DNA from: Fibrobacter sp. UWR3
GTDB lineage: Bacteria > Fibrobacterota > Fibrobacteria > Fibrobacterales > Fibrobacteraceae
Assembly (NCBI RefSeq): GCF_900143055.1
Contig: NZ_FRCW01000008.1
Coordinates: 62,001 to 126,000 of the forward strand
DNA: 64,000 nucleotides
Reading direction: 5' to 3'
Shown: piece by piece, positions 11,012 through 19,443 of the stretch
Position numbering within the stretch: the stretch's first letter is position 1
Layout of the letters: every line of letters starts with the position of its first letter
Made by a program: the position numbers and the translations under genes
The notes under the pieces: generated by a model
What the model was told of the DNA's origin: nothing
The model's input: the letters and a program-made list of their open reading frames with translations, nothing else
Database searches by the model: none

Positions 11012-12412
11012 CTAAATCTTGACAAAAAGGGCATTCAGGCTGAGGCCGCCGTGGCTTGTCGCGATGATTTTTGCGGAGGCGTTTTTGGCGGGGTCTAGGG
11101 CCGGGCATTCGCGCAAGAGGTTTGCGGTACATGTGAACTTGCTGCCGGGTCGGGAATCGTCCTTGGGGGCGAGGATTGCGACGGTGAGGTGCAGGCCTGA
11201 CGGTGCTAGGTCGCGGGCGAGTTCTGCGATTTTTTTGCCGATTTTGGTGTAGAGTTTCGGAGCGTCGAAGTCGAGGCGCTTGCCGTAGGGCGGGTTCAGC
11301 ACGATGACGGGTTCAGAATCGTTTATGTTGGCTTCATTTGAAGTGCTCGGGGCACGGCATGCATCGGCGATTTCTTTTGCTGTGTAGGTGAAGAAGTCGC
11401 GAAGTTGCGGAGTGATGTTTATTGCGGGTGTAGTGGGCGCGCCGGTTGTGCAGTTTTTTGCAGGTAGTGACTGCGCGAGGGGACTGCACTCTACGTTGTG
11501 GCGGATGATGCCTATGGCGCGTTCCGATATATCGCTGGTGAGGATGTTCGCGATTAGATTCTTCGACTCCACGCCGTTCGGCGTTCCGCTCAGAATGACA
11601 CACTCTTGTTTGATAATGTGGCTCCAGGTGGCGGGCTTGAATGCGGGCTGGTGCTTGAGCGCGAAGTCGCGGCACTTGCCGGGGATGAGCCCGCTTGCCA
11701 TGTATGCGGCCTCGAGACTGAACGTGCCGCTCCCTGCCATTGGATCAATGAGGGTGATTGGTGCGGCGACGAGTGCGGAAACCTCGAGAATCATGCCGGC
11801 GGCAATTGTCTCCTTGAGGGGGGCGTCGTTCACGAACCGCTCGTGCCCGCGCTTGTACAGCTCTTCGCCGGCGAGGTCGAGCCAGAGGGTGCAACGGTCA
11901 TCGATAAGCGTTACGAACAGGTTCTGCGGGGCGTTGCGGGGTGTCCCCGCAGAGGGGGTAGCGGATGTCGCGTCGGCAGGAGCGAGGGGGACGCTTCCCC
12001 CTTCAATCACTTTCTGCAAACGTTCTGCGACGGCGTCGCTGTGGTACAGGCGCGAGTGCTTGCAGGTGACGTGGATGCTTACGGTGTCCGGGGTGACAGG
12101 GCCCGCGGGGAGGTACAGTTCCCACGGGATTTCGGCGGCCTTTTTCTCGAGGTCACGGAAGTTTTCTGCCTTGAAGTCGGCGATGTGCATCAGGATGCGG
12201 TTCGCGACTCGCGTGTATGCGACTGCCTTCCAGGCGTCGGTAATCTTTGCGGTGAATTCGACCTTGCCATCGCCAACGACTTGCGGGTGGCAGAGTTCAA
12301 TTTCGCGGGCGAGAGTTTGTTCGAAACCGAGCGGGGCTATAGCCAAGAATCGGTGCGGCTTTCCGATAACCTGCCTCTTGAGCCGTTTTTCGCTTGCAGT
12401 GACACTATCCAT
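11012..12412 (-). CDS. THUMP-type class I rRNA (guanine-N2) methyltransferase, RlmL-like
   Basis: A 466-residue SAM-dependent methyltransferase resembling the RlmL N-terminal half / YpsC family, which makes m2G in 23S rRNA. The N-terminus (FLAIAPLGFEQTLAREIE) and THUMP-like region lead into DLAGEELYKRGHERF, the SAM site LIDPMAGSGTFSLEAA and the catalytic motif VIVLNPPYGKRLD. Two stretches look foreign to the family and match genomic repeats: about residues 137-160 (PLAPADATSATPSAGTPRN) match repeat C, and about 271-285 (CVILSGTPNGVESKN) match repeat A. Both keep the frame. The gene lies 26 bases after the downstream partner's reading frame begins to diverge from it, on the same strand as the MBOAT gene. 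Confidence 0.88.
   Translation of the reverse strand: MDSVTASEKRLKRQVIGKPHRFLAIAPLGFEQTLAREIELCHPQVVGDGKVEFTAKITDAWKAVAYTRVANRILMHIADFKAENFRDLEKKAAEIPWELYLPAGPVTPDTVSIHVTCKHSRLYHSDAVAERLQKVIEGGSVPLAPADATSATPSAGTPRNAPQNLFVTLIDDRCTLWLDLAGEELYKRGHERFVNDAPLKETIAAGMILEVSALVAAPITLIDPMAGSGTFSLEAAYMASGLIPGKCRDFALKHQPAFKPATWSHIIKQECVILSGTPNGVESKNLIANILTSDISERAIGIIRHNVECSPLAQSLPAKNCTTGAPTTPAINITPQLRDFFTYTAKEIADACRAPSTSNEANINDSEPVIVLNPPYGKRLDFDAPKLYTKIGKKIAELARDLAPSGLHLTVAILAPKDDSRPGSKFTCTANLLRECPALDPAKNASAKIIATSHGGLSLNALFVKI
11556..11600. repeat. repeat A copy inside the methyltransferase gene
   Basis: TTAGATTCTTCGACTCC...CCGCTCAGAATGACA, 45 bases (15 codons) with a central palindrome ACGCCGTTCGGCGT. 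The outer words match the intergenic copy at 43799-43842 (TCATTCTGAGCG, GTCGAAGAATCTAG). Confidence 0.8.
11931..12003. repeat. repeat C copy inside the methyltransferase gene
   Basis: GCGTTGCGGGGTGTCCCCG, AGAGGGGGTAG, then CGAGGGGGACGCTTCCCCC. The same order of words is found intergenically at 59714-59798. Confidence 0.7.
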
Positions 12413-12438
12413 GCCGCACCCGAAAATTTTCGCTTAGA

Positions 12439-14289
12439 CTAGAACTGGAAATAGATGAACGGGCAACTGTCCGCGCTCATGAACTGGTAGATGATGAAGA
12501 TGATGAATGCCGTAGAAAGCACCATCAGGGGGATGGGCTGCGATGCGAACGCGATGCGGTAGCGGCTCTTCCACTTTTTGGGAACCCAGTGGATGAGCAT
12601 GCCCGCGATAAACACGAGGATGATGTTGATGTGTTCCCAGGCGATGGTGCCGAGGGTATCCCACTTCCAGGCGGTGCCCATCTGCTGCACCATGTTCTTC
12701 GCGGTGTTCCAGGCGACTTCGTTCGCTTCGGCGGGGTCGAGGTTCGAGCCTGCGCGGAAGAAGAGTCGCGTGAAGGTGATGAACACGAAGGTGAGTGTCA
12801 CGTTCCATGCCACATAGAGCCAGTGGTACGTCTTTTGGCTGAATAGGCGGAAGATAAGCACGGAGTAGATGCCGAAGAACAGCACGCCGAAATAGACGGC
12901 GGTAATCGCGAAGATGGCGATGTGGTAGTTCTTGAAGATGATGGCGCTTGCGGCGAACAGGATGAATGCGGCGCTTGCGCGGAAGGTGAGGCTACGCTTG
13001 CACCAGATCTTGTTGAACACCTGGCCAAAGCCGTTGAGGCCGCCCCAGATGATGAAGTTCCAGCTTGCACCGTGCCACCAGCCTCCCACGATCTGGGTTG
13101 CCATGGCGTTCATGTTGGTGGTGATGAACTTGCGGGAATCGGGTTTGAAATAAGCGTAGATGCCGATGTACAGGAAGAACGCACCGAGGGCGATTCCGAC
13201 CCACACGCTGCCCGAAAGCATGATGGCCACAAGGCTCAGGAAGCCCATCCAGAAGAACGTGCCGAGAGTCGCGTTGCGGTTGCCGCCAAGCGGGATGTAC
13301 AGGTAGTCGCGCCACCAGCTAGAAAGCGAGATGTGCCAACGGCGCCAGAATTCGGTGGGGGAGAGCGCCTTGTAGGGGCTGTTGAAGTTCTGCGGCAGGC
13401 GGAAGCCCATGAGGAGTGCAACGCCGATGGCGATGTCGGTATAGCCCGAGAAGTCGGCGTAGACCTGCAGGGAGTATGCGAAAAGCGCGATGAGGTTCTC
13501 GAGGCCCGTATAGAGCAGCGGCTGGTCGAACACGCGGTCCACGAAGTTTGTCGCGAGGTAGTCGCTCAGGATAATCTTTTTGCCGAGGCCGTTCAAAATC
13601 CAGAATACGGCGATACCGAAGGTGCGGCGCGGGAGGAAGTACTTCTTGTAGAGTTGCGGGACGAACTTGTCGGCGCGCACGATGGGGCCCGCGACGAGCT
13701 GCGGGAAGAACGAGAGGTAGAAACCGAAGTTGAGGATGTTCGTTACGGGCTTGATTTTACCGCGGTAGATGTCGATGCAGTAGCTCATCGCCTGGAACGT
13801 GAAGAACGAGATGCCCACGGGCAAGATGATGGTATCGACAAGCGAGTGCGTGCCGAACATCTTGTTGCTTGCGGCGGCAAAGAAGTTGTATACGTGCAGT
13901 TCGATGCCGGTAAAGTCGTAGAGGGCGTCGAGGAAGAAGTAGGAATACTTGTAGTAGCAGAGGACGAGCAGGTCTATGATGACGACGATGATCATCAGGA
14001 TTTTCTTTTTCCACTGGACCTGTGCTTTTTCAATCCACTTGCCGATAAAGAAGTTCGCGATGACGCAGAAGATGAGGATGCAGACGTAGCTGCCGCTTGT
14101 CTTGTAGTAGAAGAAGAGGCTGGTCGCAAACAGGAAGGCGTTACGGAGCAGGAGTTTCCTGTGGACGAGCGAGAAGATGGCGAAGACGACTGCGAAGAAT
14201 CCCCAGAAGTAGAACTGCGTAAAGAGTAGCGGGCTGTTCGGGTCGAAAGCAAACGTGCGTGTGAGGTAAGGTATTATGTAGTCAAGCAT
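12439..14289 (-). CDS. MBOAT-family O-acyltransferase (AlgI/PatA type)
   Basis: A 616-residue polytopic membrane protein that moves acyl groups, probably acetyl, across the inner membrane onto a polysaccharide. About ten or more hydrophobic segments are visible. Family marks are SFFPQLVAGPIVRADKFVPQL, QVYADFSGYTDIAIG, LSPTEFWRRWHISLSSWWRDYLYIPLGGNR split around the first conserved His, and the catalytic-His motif GGWWHGASWNFIIWGGLNG near residue 403. Upstream on the same strand lie two periplasmic SGNH hydrolase-like proteins, the usual partners (AlgJ/AlgX or PatB type). The polymer modified is unknown. Confidence 0.92.
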   Translation of the reverse strand: MLDYIIPYLTRTFAFDPNSPLLFTQFYFWGFFAVVFAIFSLVHRKLLLRNAFLFATSLFFYYKTSGSYVCILIFCVIANFFIGKWIEKAQVQWKKKILMIIVVIIDLLVLCYYKYSYFFLDALYDFTGIELHVYNFFAAASNKMFGTHSLVDTIILPVGISFFTFQAMSYCIDIYRGKIKPVTNILNFGFYLSFFPQLVAGPIVRADKFVPQLYKKYFLPRRTFGIAVFWILNGLGKKIILSDYLATNFVDRVFDQPLLYTGLENLIALFAYSLQVYADFSGYTDIAIGVALLMGFRLPQNFNSPYKALSPTEFWRRWHISLSSWWRDYLYIPLGGNRNATLGTFFWMGFLSLVAIMLSGSVWVGIALGAFFLYIGIYAYFKPDSRKFITTNMNAMATQIVGGWWHGASWNFIIWGGLNGFGQVFNKIWCKRSLTFRASAAFILFAASAIIFKNYHIAIFAITAVYFGVLFFGIYSVLIFRLFSQKTYHWLYVAWNVTLTFVFITFTRLFFRAGSNLDPAEANEVAWNTAKNMVQQMGTAWKWDTLGTIAWEHINIILVFIAGMLIHWVPKKWKSRYRIAFASQPIPLMVLSTAFIIFIIYQFMSADSCPFIYFQF

Positions 14290-14290
14290 A

Positions 14291-14352
14291 TGTCATCCTG
14301 AGCGTTTTTTAGCCTGTCCTGAGCAAGCGAAGCGCGTCGAAGGAAAGGATCT
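14291..14352. repeat. dispersed repeat A, left of GIY-YIG gene
   Basis: TGTCATCCTGAGCG...TGTCCTGAGCAAGCGAAGCG...TCGAAGGAAAGGATCT. The GIY-YIG stop codon TAG lies at its inner end (TAGATCC on the minus strand). Confidence 0.8.
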
Positions 14353-14635
14353 AATCTTTCATCAAATCATTCCATTGGGAATTCATTTGATTTATTAAGT
14401 TGTTTTTCTTTTCTCTTTTCCAACCTTTTAGTTGTTTTTCTCTTTGTATTGCATCATTAATTTCAGTATATCTTTCAAAATAAACAAGTTTGTTGATTTT
14501 ATATCTAGCGGTAAACGACGCTCCGCTACCACTCATATGTTCTAAAGCACGACGTTCAATATTATTTGTTACACCTACATAAATTGTAGAGTTTGTCTGA
14601 TTTGACATTATGTATGTGTAGTAACTATTAGGCAT
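14351..14635 (-). CDS. small GIY-YIG nuclease domain protein
   Basis: A 94-residue single-domain GIY-YIG protein of the UPF0213 kind: YYTYIMSNQTNSTIYVGVTN gives the GIY-YIG motif, with RRALEHMSG, FTARYKINKLVYFE and AIQREKQLKGWKREKK following; the conserved Arg and Glu are in place. It is much more AT-rich than its neighbours and sits between two inverted copies of dispersed repeat A, interrupting the MBOAT-SGNH gene set, so it looks inserted. Function of these short GIY-YIG proteins is not established. Confidence 0.88.
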   Translation of the reverse strand: MPNSYYTYIMSNQTNSTIYVGVTNNIERRALEHMSGSGASFTARYKINKLVYFERYTEINDAIQREKQLKGWKREKKNNLINQMNSQWNDLMKD

Positions 14636-14644
14636 ATTTCTTTT

Positions 14645-14685
14645 AGATCCTTCGACTTCGCCTAACGGCTTCGCTCAGGATGACA
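14645..14685. repeat. dispersed repeat A, right of GIY-YIG gene
   Basis: AGATCCTTCGACTTCG...CTTCGCTCAGGATGACA, inverted relative to the copy at 14291-14352, so the GIY-YIG gene is bracketed by an inverted pair. Confidence 0.8.
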
Positions 14686-14689
14686 TTTA

Positions 14690-16438
14690 TCATTTTTTAC
14701 TCGTCTTTTTTTCCTCCTCCTTCTTCGGAGTCGGTTCAAGGGCAGGGAGGTTCGCGATGTGTTCCTGGTAGGCGTCGATGAGCGCCTTGTAGAACATGTC
14801 GCCGAGCAGGTGGTAGCCCGCCATATTGAAGTGAATCTTGTCCTTTTTCGCGAGGCTTGCCTTTTCCCACTTGGCCATGGAACCGAGGCCCCCCATCAGG
14901 GAGAACTTGTCCCAAACGCCGGCCTTGTGCTTTTCGGCAAGCAAGAAGAACGCCTTGCGGGCCTGTTCGCCTACGGGGTGCTGCACGTAGCGGCGCTTGC
15001 GCACCTTGCGGTACATGTCGTTGTTTGTCTCGAAAATGAACGCGGCATTCGGGTTCACGCGCCGTATGCGCTCTATAAGGATGTCGTAGTTGTTGCGGAA
15101 GGTCTTGTCGTCGAATTTCTCGACGTTCGCGTCGTTGATGCCTATCGCAAATATCACGAGGTCGGGCTTGAGGAAGGCGAGTTCCTTCTCAAACAGCGGG
15201 CAGGTTTCCTCGAAGTAGTGCGCAATGCGTGCTCCGTTGATGCCCACGTTCGTGTAGACGATGCCCGGGTAGTCGGATTCCGAGATGACGCCTGTCATGG
15301 TGAAGCGCGGGCGCGTGAAGGAGAGTGTTTCGGATAGCGCGACGAGCGAATCGCAGATTGCCTTCTGCAATGTGTCTGCGATGACGGTAGAATCCGCAGT
15401 GCGGGTGGAGTCGCCTGCGAGCGAGGAATCGCGGGCGGCGGTGTCACGCGCGGCCGTAGAGTCGGCCTGCCTGGCGGAATCCAGGAAGACGCGGCATGCG
15501 GCGAGCAGGTCGTTCTTGGGTTCTTCCTTCTCGAGGCAGGTCGTATCCAAGATGTCGCAGTTGCCCTGGAACATGGAATCCGCGGAGGCTTCCTGATTCT
15601 CGGGAAGCGCGTTCTTTTTTGCGGTGCTGTCTGCGGTAGAATCTGCGTTAAGCGTGTCTAGGCTTGCGCGGTAGATGGAATCTTGTACAAGCGAATCGAC
15701 GAGGTACTGCGCGACCTTTGCCTGGAGGGCGGTATCGGACCATCGGAAGGCAAAATGGAGCGTGTCTATCGGGCGGGGGCTCTTGAACACGTAGCTCTGC
15801 GTGGCGGAATCGCGTACTCCCTTGATATCCACCGAATCGACTACGAGTACGGGGACGACGTTGTTGCTGTCGCTGTACCCGAAGAGGCGGAACTTTGTCT
15901 CGGCGTAGACCGGAGCGGAGTTGTACTTGTCGAGCAATAGCGTGAATTCGGCGCGCGGGTCAGACGTGCTGACGGCAATCCCGAGGAGCCCGAGCGGTTT
16001 CTTGACTTCGCGGAGCACGTTCTTGCTCATGTCCCAGATGCCCTTGTACTGCGAGCCGTAGCTGGAGGGCGTGTTGGTGCGGGCGGCAGAATACGGGAAA
16101 ACGAACCCGCGGCCTGCAGAGGCACCCGGGTATTCTTTCACGAGGTGCTCGCGGATACGGCCCGATATGACGTCGGCTTGGATGTGTGAACCGCCGATGT
16201 GCAGGATGTTGACCTTGCCCTTGTTCTCGAACACGAGCGAATCCATCTTCTGGAAGAACGGCTCGAACGATTCCTTGCCGCTCGGGAACTGTATGATGTT
16301 GAGCGTAGAATCGATGAAGTCGTATTTGGTGAAGTCGACGATGTAGCCTGCGGGCGTAGAGACCGGAGGTGTTGCGAAAAGCGCAGTTGCCGAGATGGCG
16401 AACGTCAGGATGCCGAGTATGCGCGAAAGTCCTTTCAT
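14690..16438 (-). CDS. SGNH/GDSL hydrolase-like periplasmic protein
   Basis: A 582-residue protein with a signal peptide (cleaved near ATALFA). SGNH blocks are seen: block I NILHIGGSHIQAD with the nucleophile Ser near residue 83, block III VIFAIGINDANVEKF, and block V KIHFNMAGYHLLGD with the catalytic His. Between blocks I and III, residues about 240-370 form a low-complexity stretch rich in Asp, Ser, Thr and Ala. The C-terminus is Lys/Glu-rich. Its start overlaps the stop of the upstream SGNH gene by 4 bases. With the MBOAT gene it probably O-acetylates an exported polysaccharide. Confidence 0.87.
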   Translation of the reverse strand: MKGLSRILGILTFAISATALFATPPVSTPAGYIVDFTKYDFIDSTLNIIQFPSGKESFEPFFQKMDSLVFENKGKVNILHIGGSHIQADVISGRIREHLVKEYPGASAGRGFVFPYSAARTNTPSSYGSQYKGIWDMSKNVLREVKKPLGLLGIAVSTSDPRAEFTLLLDKYNSAPVYAETKFRLFGYSDSNNVVPVLVVDSVDIKGVRDSATQSYVFKSPRPIDTLHFAFRWSDTALQAKVAQYLVDSLVQDSIYRASLDTLNADSTADSTAKKNALPENQEASADSMFQGNCDILDTTCLEKEEPKNDLLAACRVFLDSARQADSTAARDTAARDSSLAGDSTRTADSTVIADTLQKAICDSLVALSETLSFTRPRFTMTGVISESDYPGIVYTNVGINGARIAHYFEETCPLFEKELAFLKPDLVIFAIGINDANVEKFDDKTFRNNYDILIERIRRVNPNAAFIFETNNDMYRKVRKRRYVQHPVGEQARKAFFLLAEKHKAGVWDKFSLMGGLGSMAKWEKASLAKKDKIHFNMAGYHLLGDMFYKALIDAYQEHIANLPALEPTPKKEEEKKTSKK

Positions 16439-17976
16439 TGAGCGGCCTCCGCCTTGAGCTTTTGGATATCTTTCAACTTCGCGTCATCAATCTTGTGCTT
16501 GTCGCGGAACTTGAAGTAGTCGTAATGCATGCGCAGCGCGTTGACGAAGAGTTCGCCCATGTAGGCGGCACCCCTGCGGCTGAAGTGGATGTAGTCGGCA
16601 CCGGCGAGCGGCGGGGACTGCTTGACCCACTTGCGCATGGAGCCTTCTCCGCCCATCACGCGGTACATGTCCCAGTAGGCGGCACCGTTCTCGAGTGCTA
16701 CTTCGCGGAGGAACTCGATGGTGGGCAACAGGCCGGGGTAACTCTTCATCTTGCCGTCTATCTGGCGTGCCATGTCGGCGGGGCCGATAAACAGGATGTC
16801 CGCATCGGGGTTTGCATTCTGGATGGTCTGGATTTGCTTCGCGATGAGGTTCTTGTTGTATTCGATGTTGCTCTTGTTGATGCTCGGGACGAGGTTTCCG
16901 CCGTATTCCATGATGATGAGGCGGGCGTTCATCGCCTTGAACGATTCGGCGAGGAGTTCCTTGTCCATGCGGCTGAATACCGTGCCCGAACTGCCGCGCA
17001 TGGCGACGTTATCGACTGCGACACCGTAGGGGCCGTCGACAGAGACGGAGTAGATTTCTGCGTTGCCGGAGAGGTACACCTTCGCGTTAGACGTGGTGTC
17101 GGGAAGTTTCCACGTGAACACGCGGAGCTTGTTGAACTTTTCGTCCGTGGGGGCGGGGGCGTCCACGAATTTCTTCTTGCACTTTTCCTTGTCGGTGCCT
17201 TCGTTTTCGATGACGGTGGCTTCGTAGGCGAGGCGAACCCTCAGGTTGCCGCGCCTGCTGGCGAGAACCTTGATGGTGCCGTAGCCGCCCACGTGCGTGA
17301 ACTTGCCATCCTTGTCTTCGCGCTTCTTGAAGCCGATGACGGCGCTACCCTGCAACTTGCTGACCTGCGCGAGCGGGCCGTAGCGGTTGTGGTCGGCGCG
17401 GTCCTCTTCGGTCCCGAACATGATGAAGCGGGTGAGGTCGCCGTTGTTCCACACGCTTGTTGTCTGCGACGGGATGTTCAGCACCGCGGGGAGCATGCCC
17501 GGACCGCCACCGCCGAATTCCTTCTGCAGGTCTTCGCGGATGGTGGAGGATATACGGTCTTCTTCGAGCTGCGAGTCGCCGTAGTGCATGATATGCACGA
17601 TGTTCGAATCGATCTTGGCGAGTTCCAGGTGCAGGAACAGGCGGTCAAACCATGTGGGGTCGTTGTTCGGCAGGTCGAACCTGTTGCGCCCGTTCTTGAA
17701 GAAGTCCTCGTAGAATTTCAGCGAGTCGGAGAATGCCGCGAGTTCCTTCGCCTGCGTGGCCGCCATCATTTCCTCGATAGCCTTCTGCGGGTCGGTCTCG
17801 GCGTTGTCTTCTTCGGCGACGGCATTGGGGTCCTGCTTTTCGAAGATGTCCGTGAGGGCCGGGAACCTGAAGGTGGTGTCTGCAATGGTGATGCCGCTTG
17901 CCGGGTAGAGCCACGCCATGAGGCCTAGCACGACGAACAGGCTTAAAATGCTGAGGAATGTTTTGAAAGGCGTCAT
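16435..17976 (-). CDS. second SGNH/GDSL hydrolase-like protein
   Basis: A 513-residue protein anchored by an N-terminal hydrophobic segment (residues about 5-25). Blocks are HIMHYGDSQLEEDRISS with the nucleophile Ser near 133, LIIMEYGGNL, ILFIGPADMAR, and the C-terminal ADYIHFSRRGAAYMG with the catalytic Asp-x-x-His pair. The order and overlap with the next SGNH gene (ATGA at 16435-16438) show one transcription unit running to the MBOAT gene, interrupted only by the GIY-YIG insert. Probable role: acceptor transfer or esterase partner in polysaccharide acetylation. Confidence 0.86.
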   Translation of the reverse strand: MTPFKTFLSILSLFVVLGLMAWLYPASGITIADTTFRFPALTDIFEKQDPNAVAEEDNAETDPQKAIEEMMAATQAKELAAFSDSLKFYEDFFKNGRNRFDLPNNDPTWFDRLFLHLELAKIDSNIVHIMHYGDSQLEEDRISSTIREDLQKEFGGGGPGMLPAVLNIPSQTTSVWNNGDLTRFIMFGTEEDRADHNRYGPLAQVSKLQGSAVIGFKKREDKDGKFTHVGGYGTIKVLASRRGNLRVRLAYEATVIENEGTDKEKCKKKFVDAPAPTDEKFNKLRVFTWKLPDTTSNAKVYLSGNAEIYSVSVDGPYGVAVDNVAMRGSSGTVFSRMDKELLAESFKAMNARLIIMEYGGNLVPSINKSNIEYNKNLIAKQIQTIQNANPDADILFIGPADMARQIDGKMKSYPGLLPTIEFLREVALENGAAYWDMYRVMGGEGSMRKWVKQSPPLAGADYIHFSRRGAAYMGELFVNALRMHYDYFKFRDKHKIDDAKLKDIQKLKAEAAQ

Positions 17977-17989
17977 GAATTTTTCCCCC

Positions 17990-18024
17990 TGTCATCCTGG
18001 AGCCACGTAGCGGCGATAGGATCA
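17990..18024. repeat. degenerate repeat A copy
   Basis: TGTCATCCTGGAGCCACG...GCGATAGGATCAACC between hisS and the SGNH gene; outer words match the family, the centre differs. Confidence 0.5.
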
Positions 18025-18037
18025 ACCGGGAATCTCC

Positions 18038-19351
18038 TTATGCGTTCTTGGATTCGATAACTTTCTTGCTGCGTTCAACGATGGCGTCGGGGGTGCCCAC
18101 GAGCATTTCGCCCACGCGCATGTCCTTGTATTCGAATTCGCCTGCGCCGGCCTTGGAACCGTCCACGTACACCACGATCTTTGCGCCCTGGTAGTTCGCC
18201 TGGTCGAGCTGCTTGCCCATCTTCATGGGGGCGAGCGGGTGGCTTACGGAGCAGTTGCCGTACTTCGCGTCGCGGAACATCTGGGCGGTCTCGAAGACCT
18301 TCTTCATGTCATTCGTGAAGCTTGCGATGTAGAAGTCCACGCTCTGCTTGGGGCTGGGAAGCAGGTTGTGCTCGGCGAGCAGGTCGGCCAAGACCACGTC
18401 GCCCATGCCGAATCCCACGCCCGGGATGCGTTCGCCGCCGAGCTTTTCGGTGAGGCTGTCGTAACGGCCACCGCCAGCGATGGCGCGCATGGACTTGCCC
18501 TTGTCGAACACCTCGAACACGATGCCCGTGTAGTAGGCGAGGCCGCGCACGATAGAGAGGTCGAGGTTCACGCATTCGCCGTAACCGGCTGCAGTCAGCG
18601 TAGCGAACAGGTCCTCGATTTCGGCGAGGGCGGCGGTCGCGTTTTCGCTCTTCACGGCGGCGCGGACTTCCTCGATGCTCTTGCAGCTCATGAAGTCGTC
18701 GAGCTGCTTAATCTGCGTTTCGGTGAGGCCCGCTTCGGCGAGTGCCTTGGCAAAGGCCTCGGGCCCGATTTTCAGGCGGCGGTCAAGCACCGGGTAAACG
18801 AGCGCCGGGTTCGGGGCGCCAATCTCCTCGAGGTAGGTGGCCAAAAGTTTGCGGCTAGAGACTCCAATCGCGAATTCGCCGTCCTTGAGGCCGAACTTGC
18901 GGAGCATCGTTGCGATGGAGGCCATCAGGTCGGCTTCGGCGTAAATGCTTTCGGTGCCGATGATGTCCATGTTCAGCTGGAAAAACTCGCGCAGGCGGCC
19001 CTTCTGCGCCTTCTCGTAGCGGAAAAGGCGCGGCATGCTGAACCACTTGAAGGGTTTCTTGAGTTCGCGGGCCTTCTGGATCACGAGGCGGGCGAGCGTC
19101 GGGGTCATTTCGGGGCGGAGTGCGATTTCGCGGTCGCCCTTGTCCTTGAAGTTGTAGAGCTGGCTTACGATTTCTTCGCCGGACTTGCCGGTGTATAGCT
19201 CCAGATGCTCAAACATCGGGCCTTCATATTCTTCGTAGGCAAAACTTTCGGCGACTTGGCGCCAGGTATCAAAAATGTAGTTCTGGATGCGTTGCGCTTC
19301 CGGGTAAAAATCGCGCGTGCCCTTGGGCAGCTGGGGGATAGAAATGCTCAT
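18038..19351 (-). CDS. hisS: histidyl-tRNA synthetase
   Basis: A class II aminoacyl-tRNA synthetase of 437 residues, usual length. Motif 1 appears in LRPEMTPTLARLV, motif 2 in RYEKAQKGRLREFFQLNMDI, the HisA signature in RGLAYYTGIVFEVF, and motif 3 in GGGRYDSL...RIPGVGFGMGD. The C-terminal anticodon-binding domain follows (YIASFTNDMKKVFE to the end). I chose ATG 19351 (MSISIPQLPKGTRDFYPEA); a TTG four codons earlier is the only other option. No Shine-Dalgarno sequence is clear. It stands at the head of the minus-strand block that continues into the acetylation genes but is separated by a repeat. Confidence 0.97.
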   Translation of the reverse strand: MSISIPQLPKGTRDFYPEAQRIQNYIFDTWRQVAESFAYEEYEGPMFEHLELYTGKSGEEIVSQLYNFKDKGDREIALRPEMTPTLARLVIQKARELKKPFKWFSMPRLFRYEKAQKGRLREFFQLNMDIIGTESIYAEADLMASIATMLRKFGLKDGEFAIGVSSRKLLATYLEEIGAPNPALVYPVLDRRLKIGPEAFAKALAEAGLTETQIKQLDDFMSCKSIEEVRAAVKSENATAALAEIEDLFATLTAAGYGECVNLDLSIVRGLAYYTGIVFEVFDKGKSMRAIAGGGRYDSLTEKLGGERIPGVGFGMGDVVLADLLAEHNLLPSPKQSVDFYIASFTNDMKKVFETAQMFRDAKYGNCSVSHPLAPMKMGKQLDQANYQGAKIVVYVDGSKAGAGEFEYKDMRVGEMLVGTPDAIVERSKKVIESKNA

Positions 19352-19408
19352 AGTGTCACACAATTTAGAAATTTTTGCGAAATATTTGCACAGGCGCGGT
19401 CATGGATA

Positions 19409-19414
19409 TATATT
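19409..19414 (+). promoter_or_regulatory. -10 box (TATATT)
   Basis: TATATT within GGATATATATTC, 29 bases before the beta-helix gene start, matching the -10 form seen before many genes of this window. Confidence 0.5.
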
Positions 19415-19443
19415 CAAAAGAAGGAAACTGAATGGAGGTGTTT

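Noticed and set aside
16369-17928. A 519-codon plus-strand frame opposite the SGNH gene
   Set aside because: Antisense shadow; the SGNH blocks are on the minus strand. The same holds for long frames opposite MBOAT, hisS, nuoLMN, relA/spoT and trpB.
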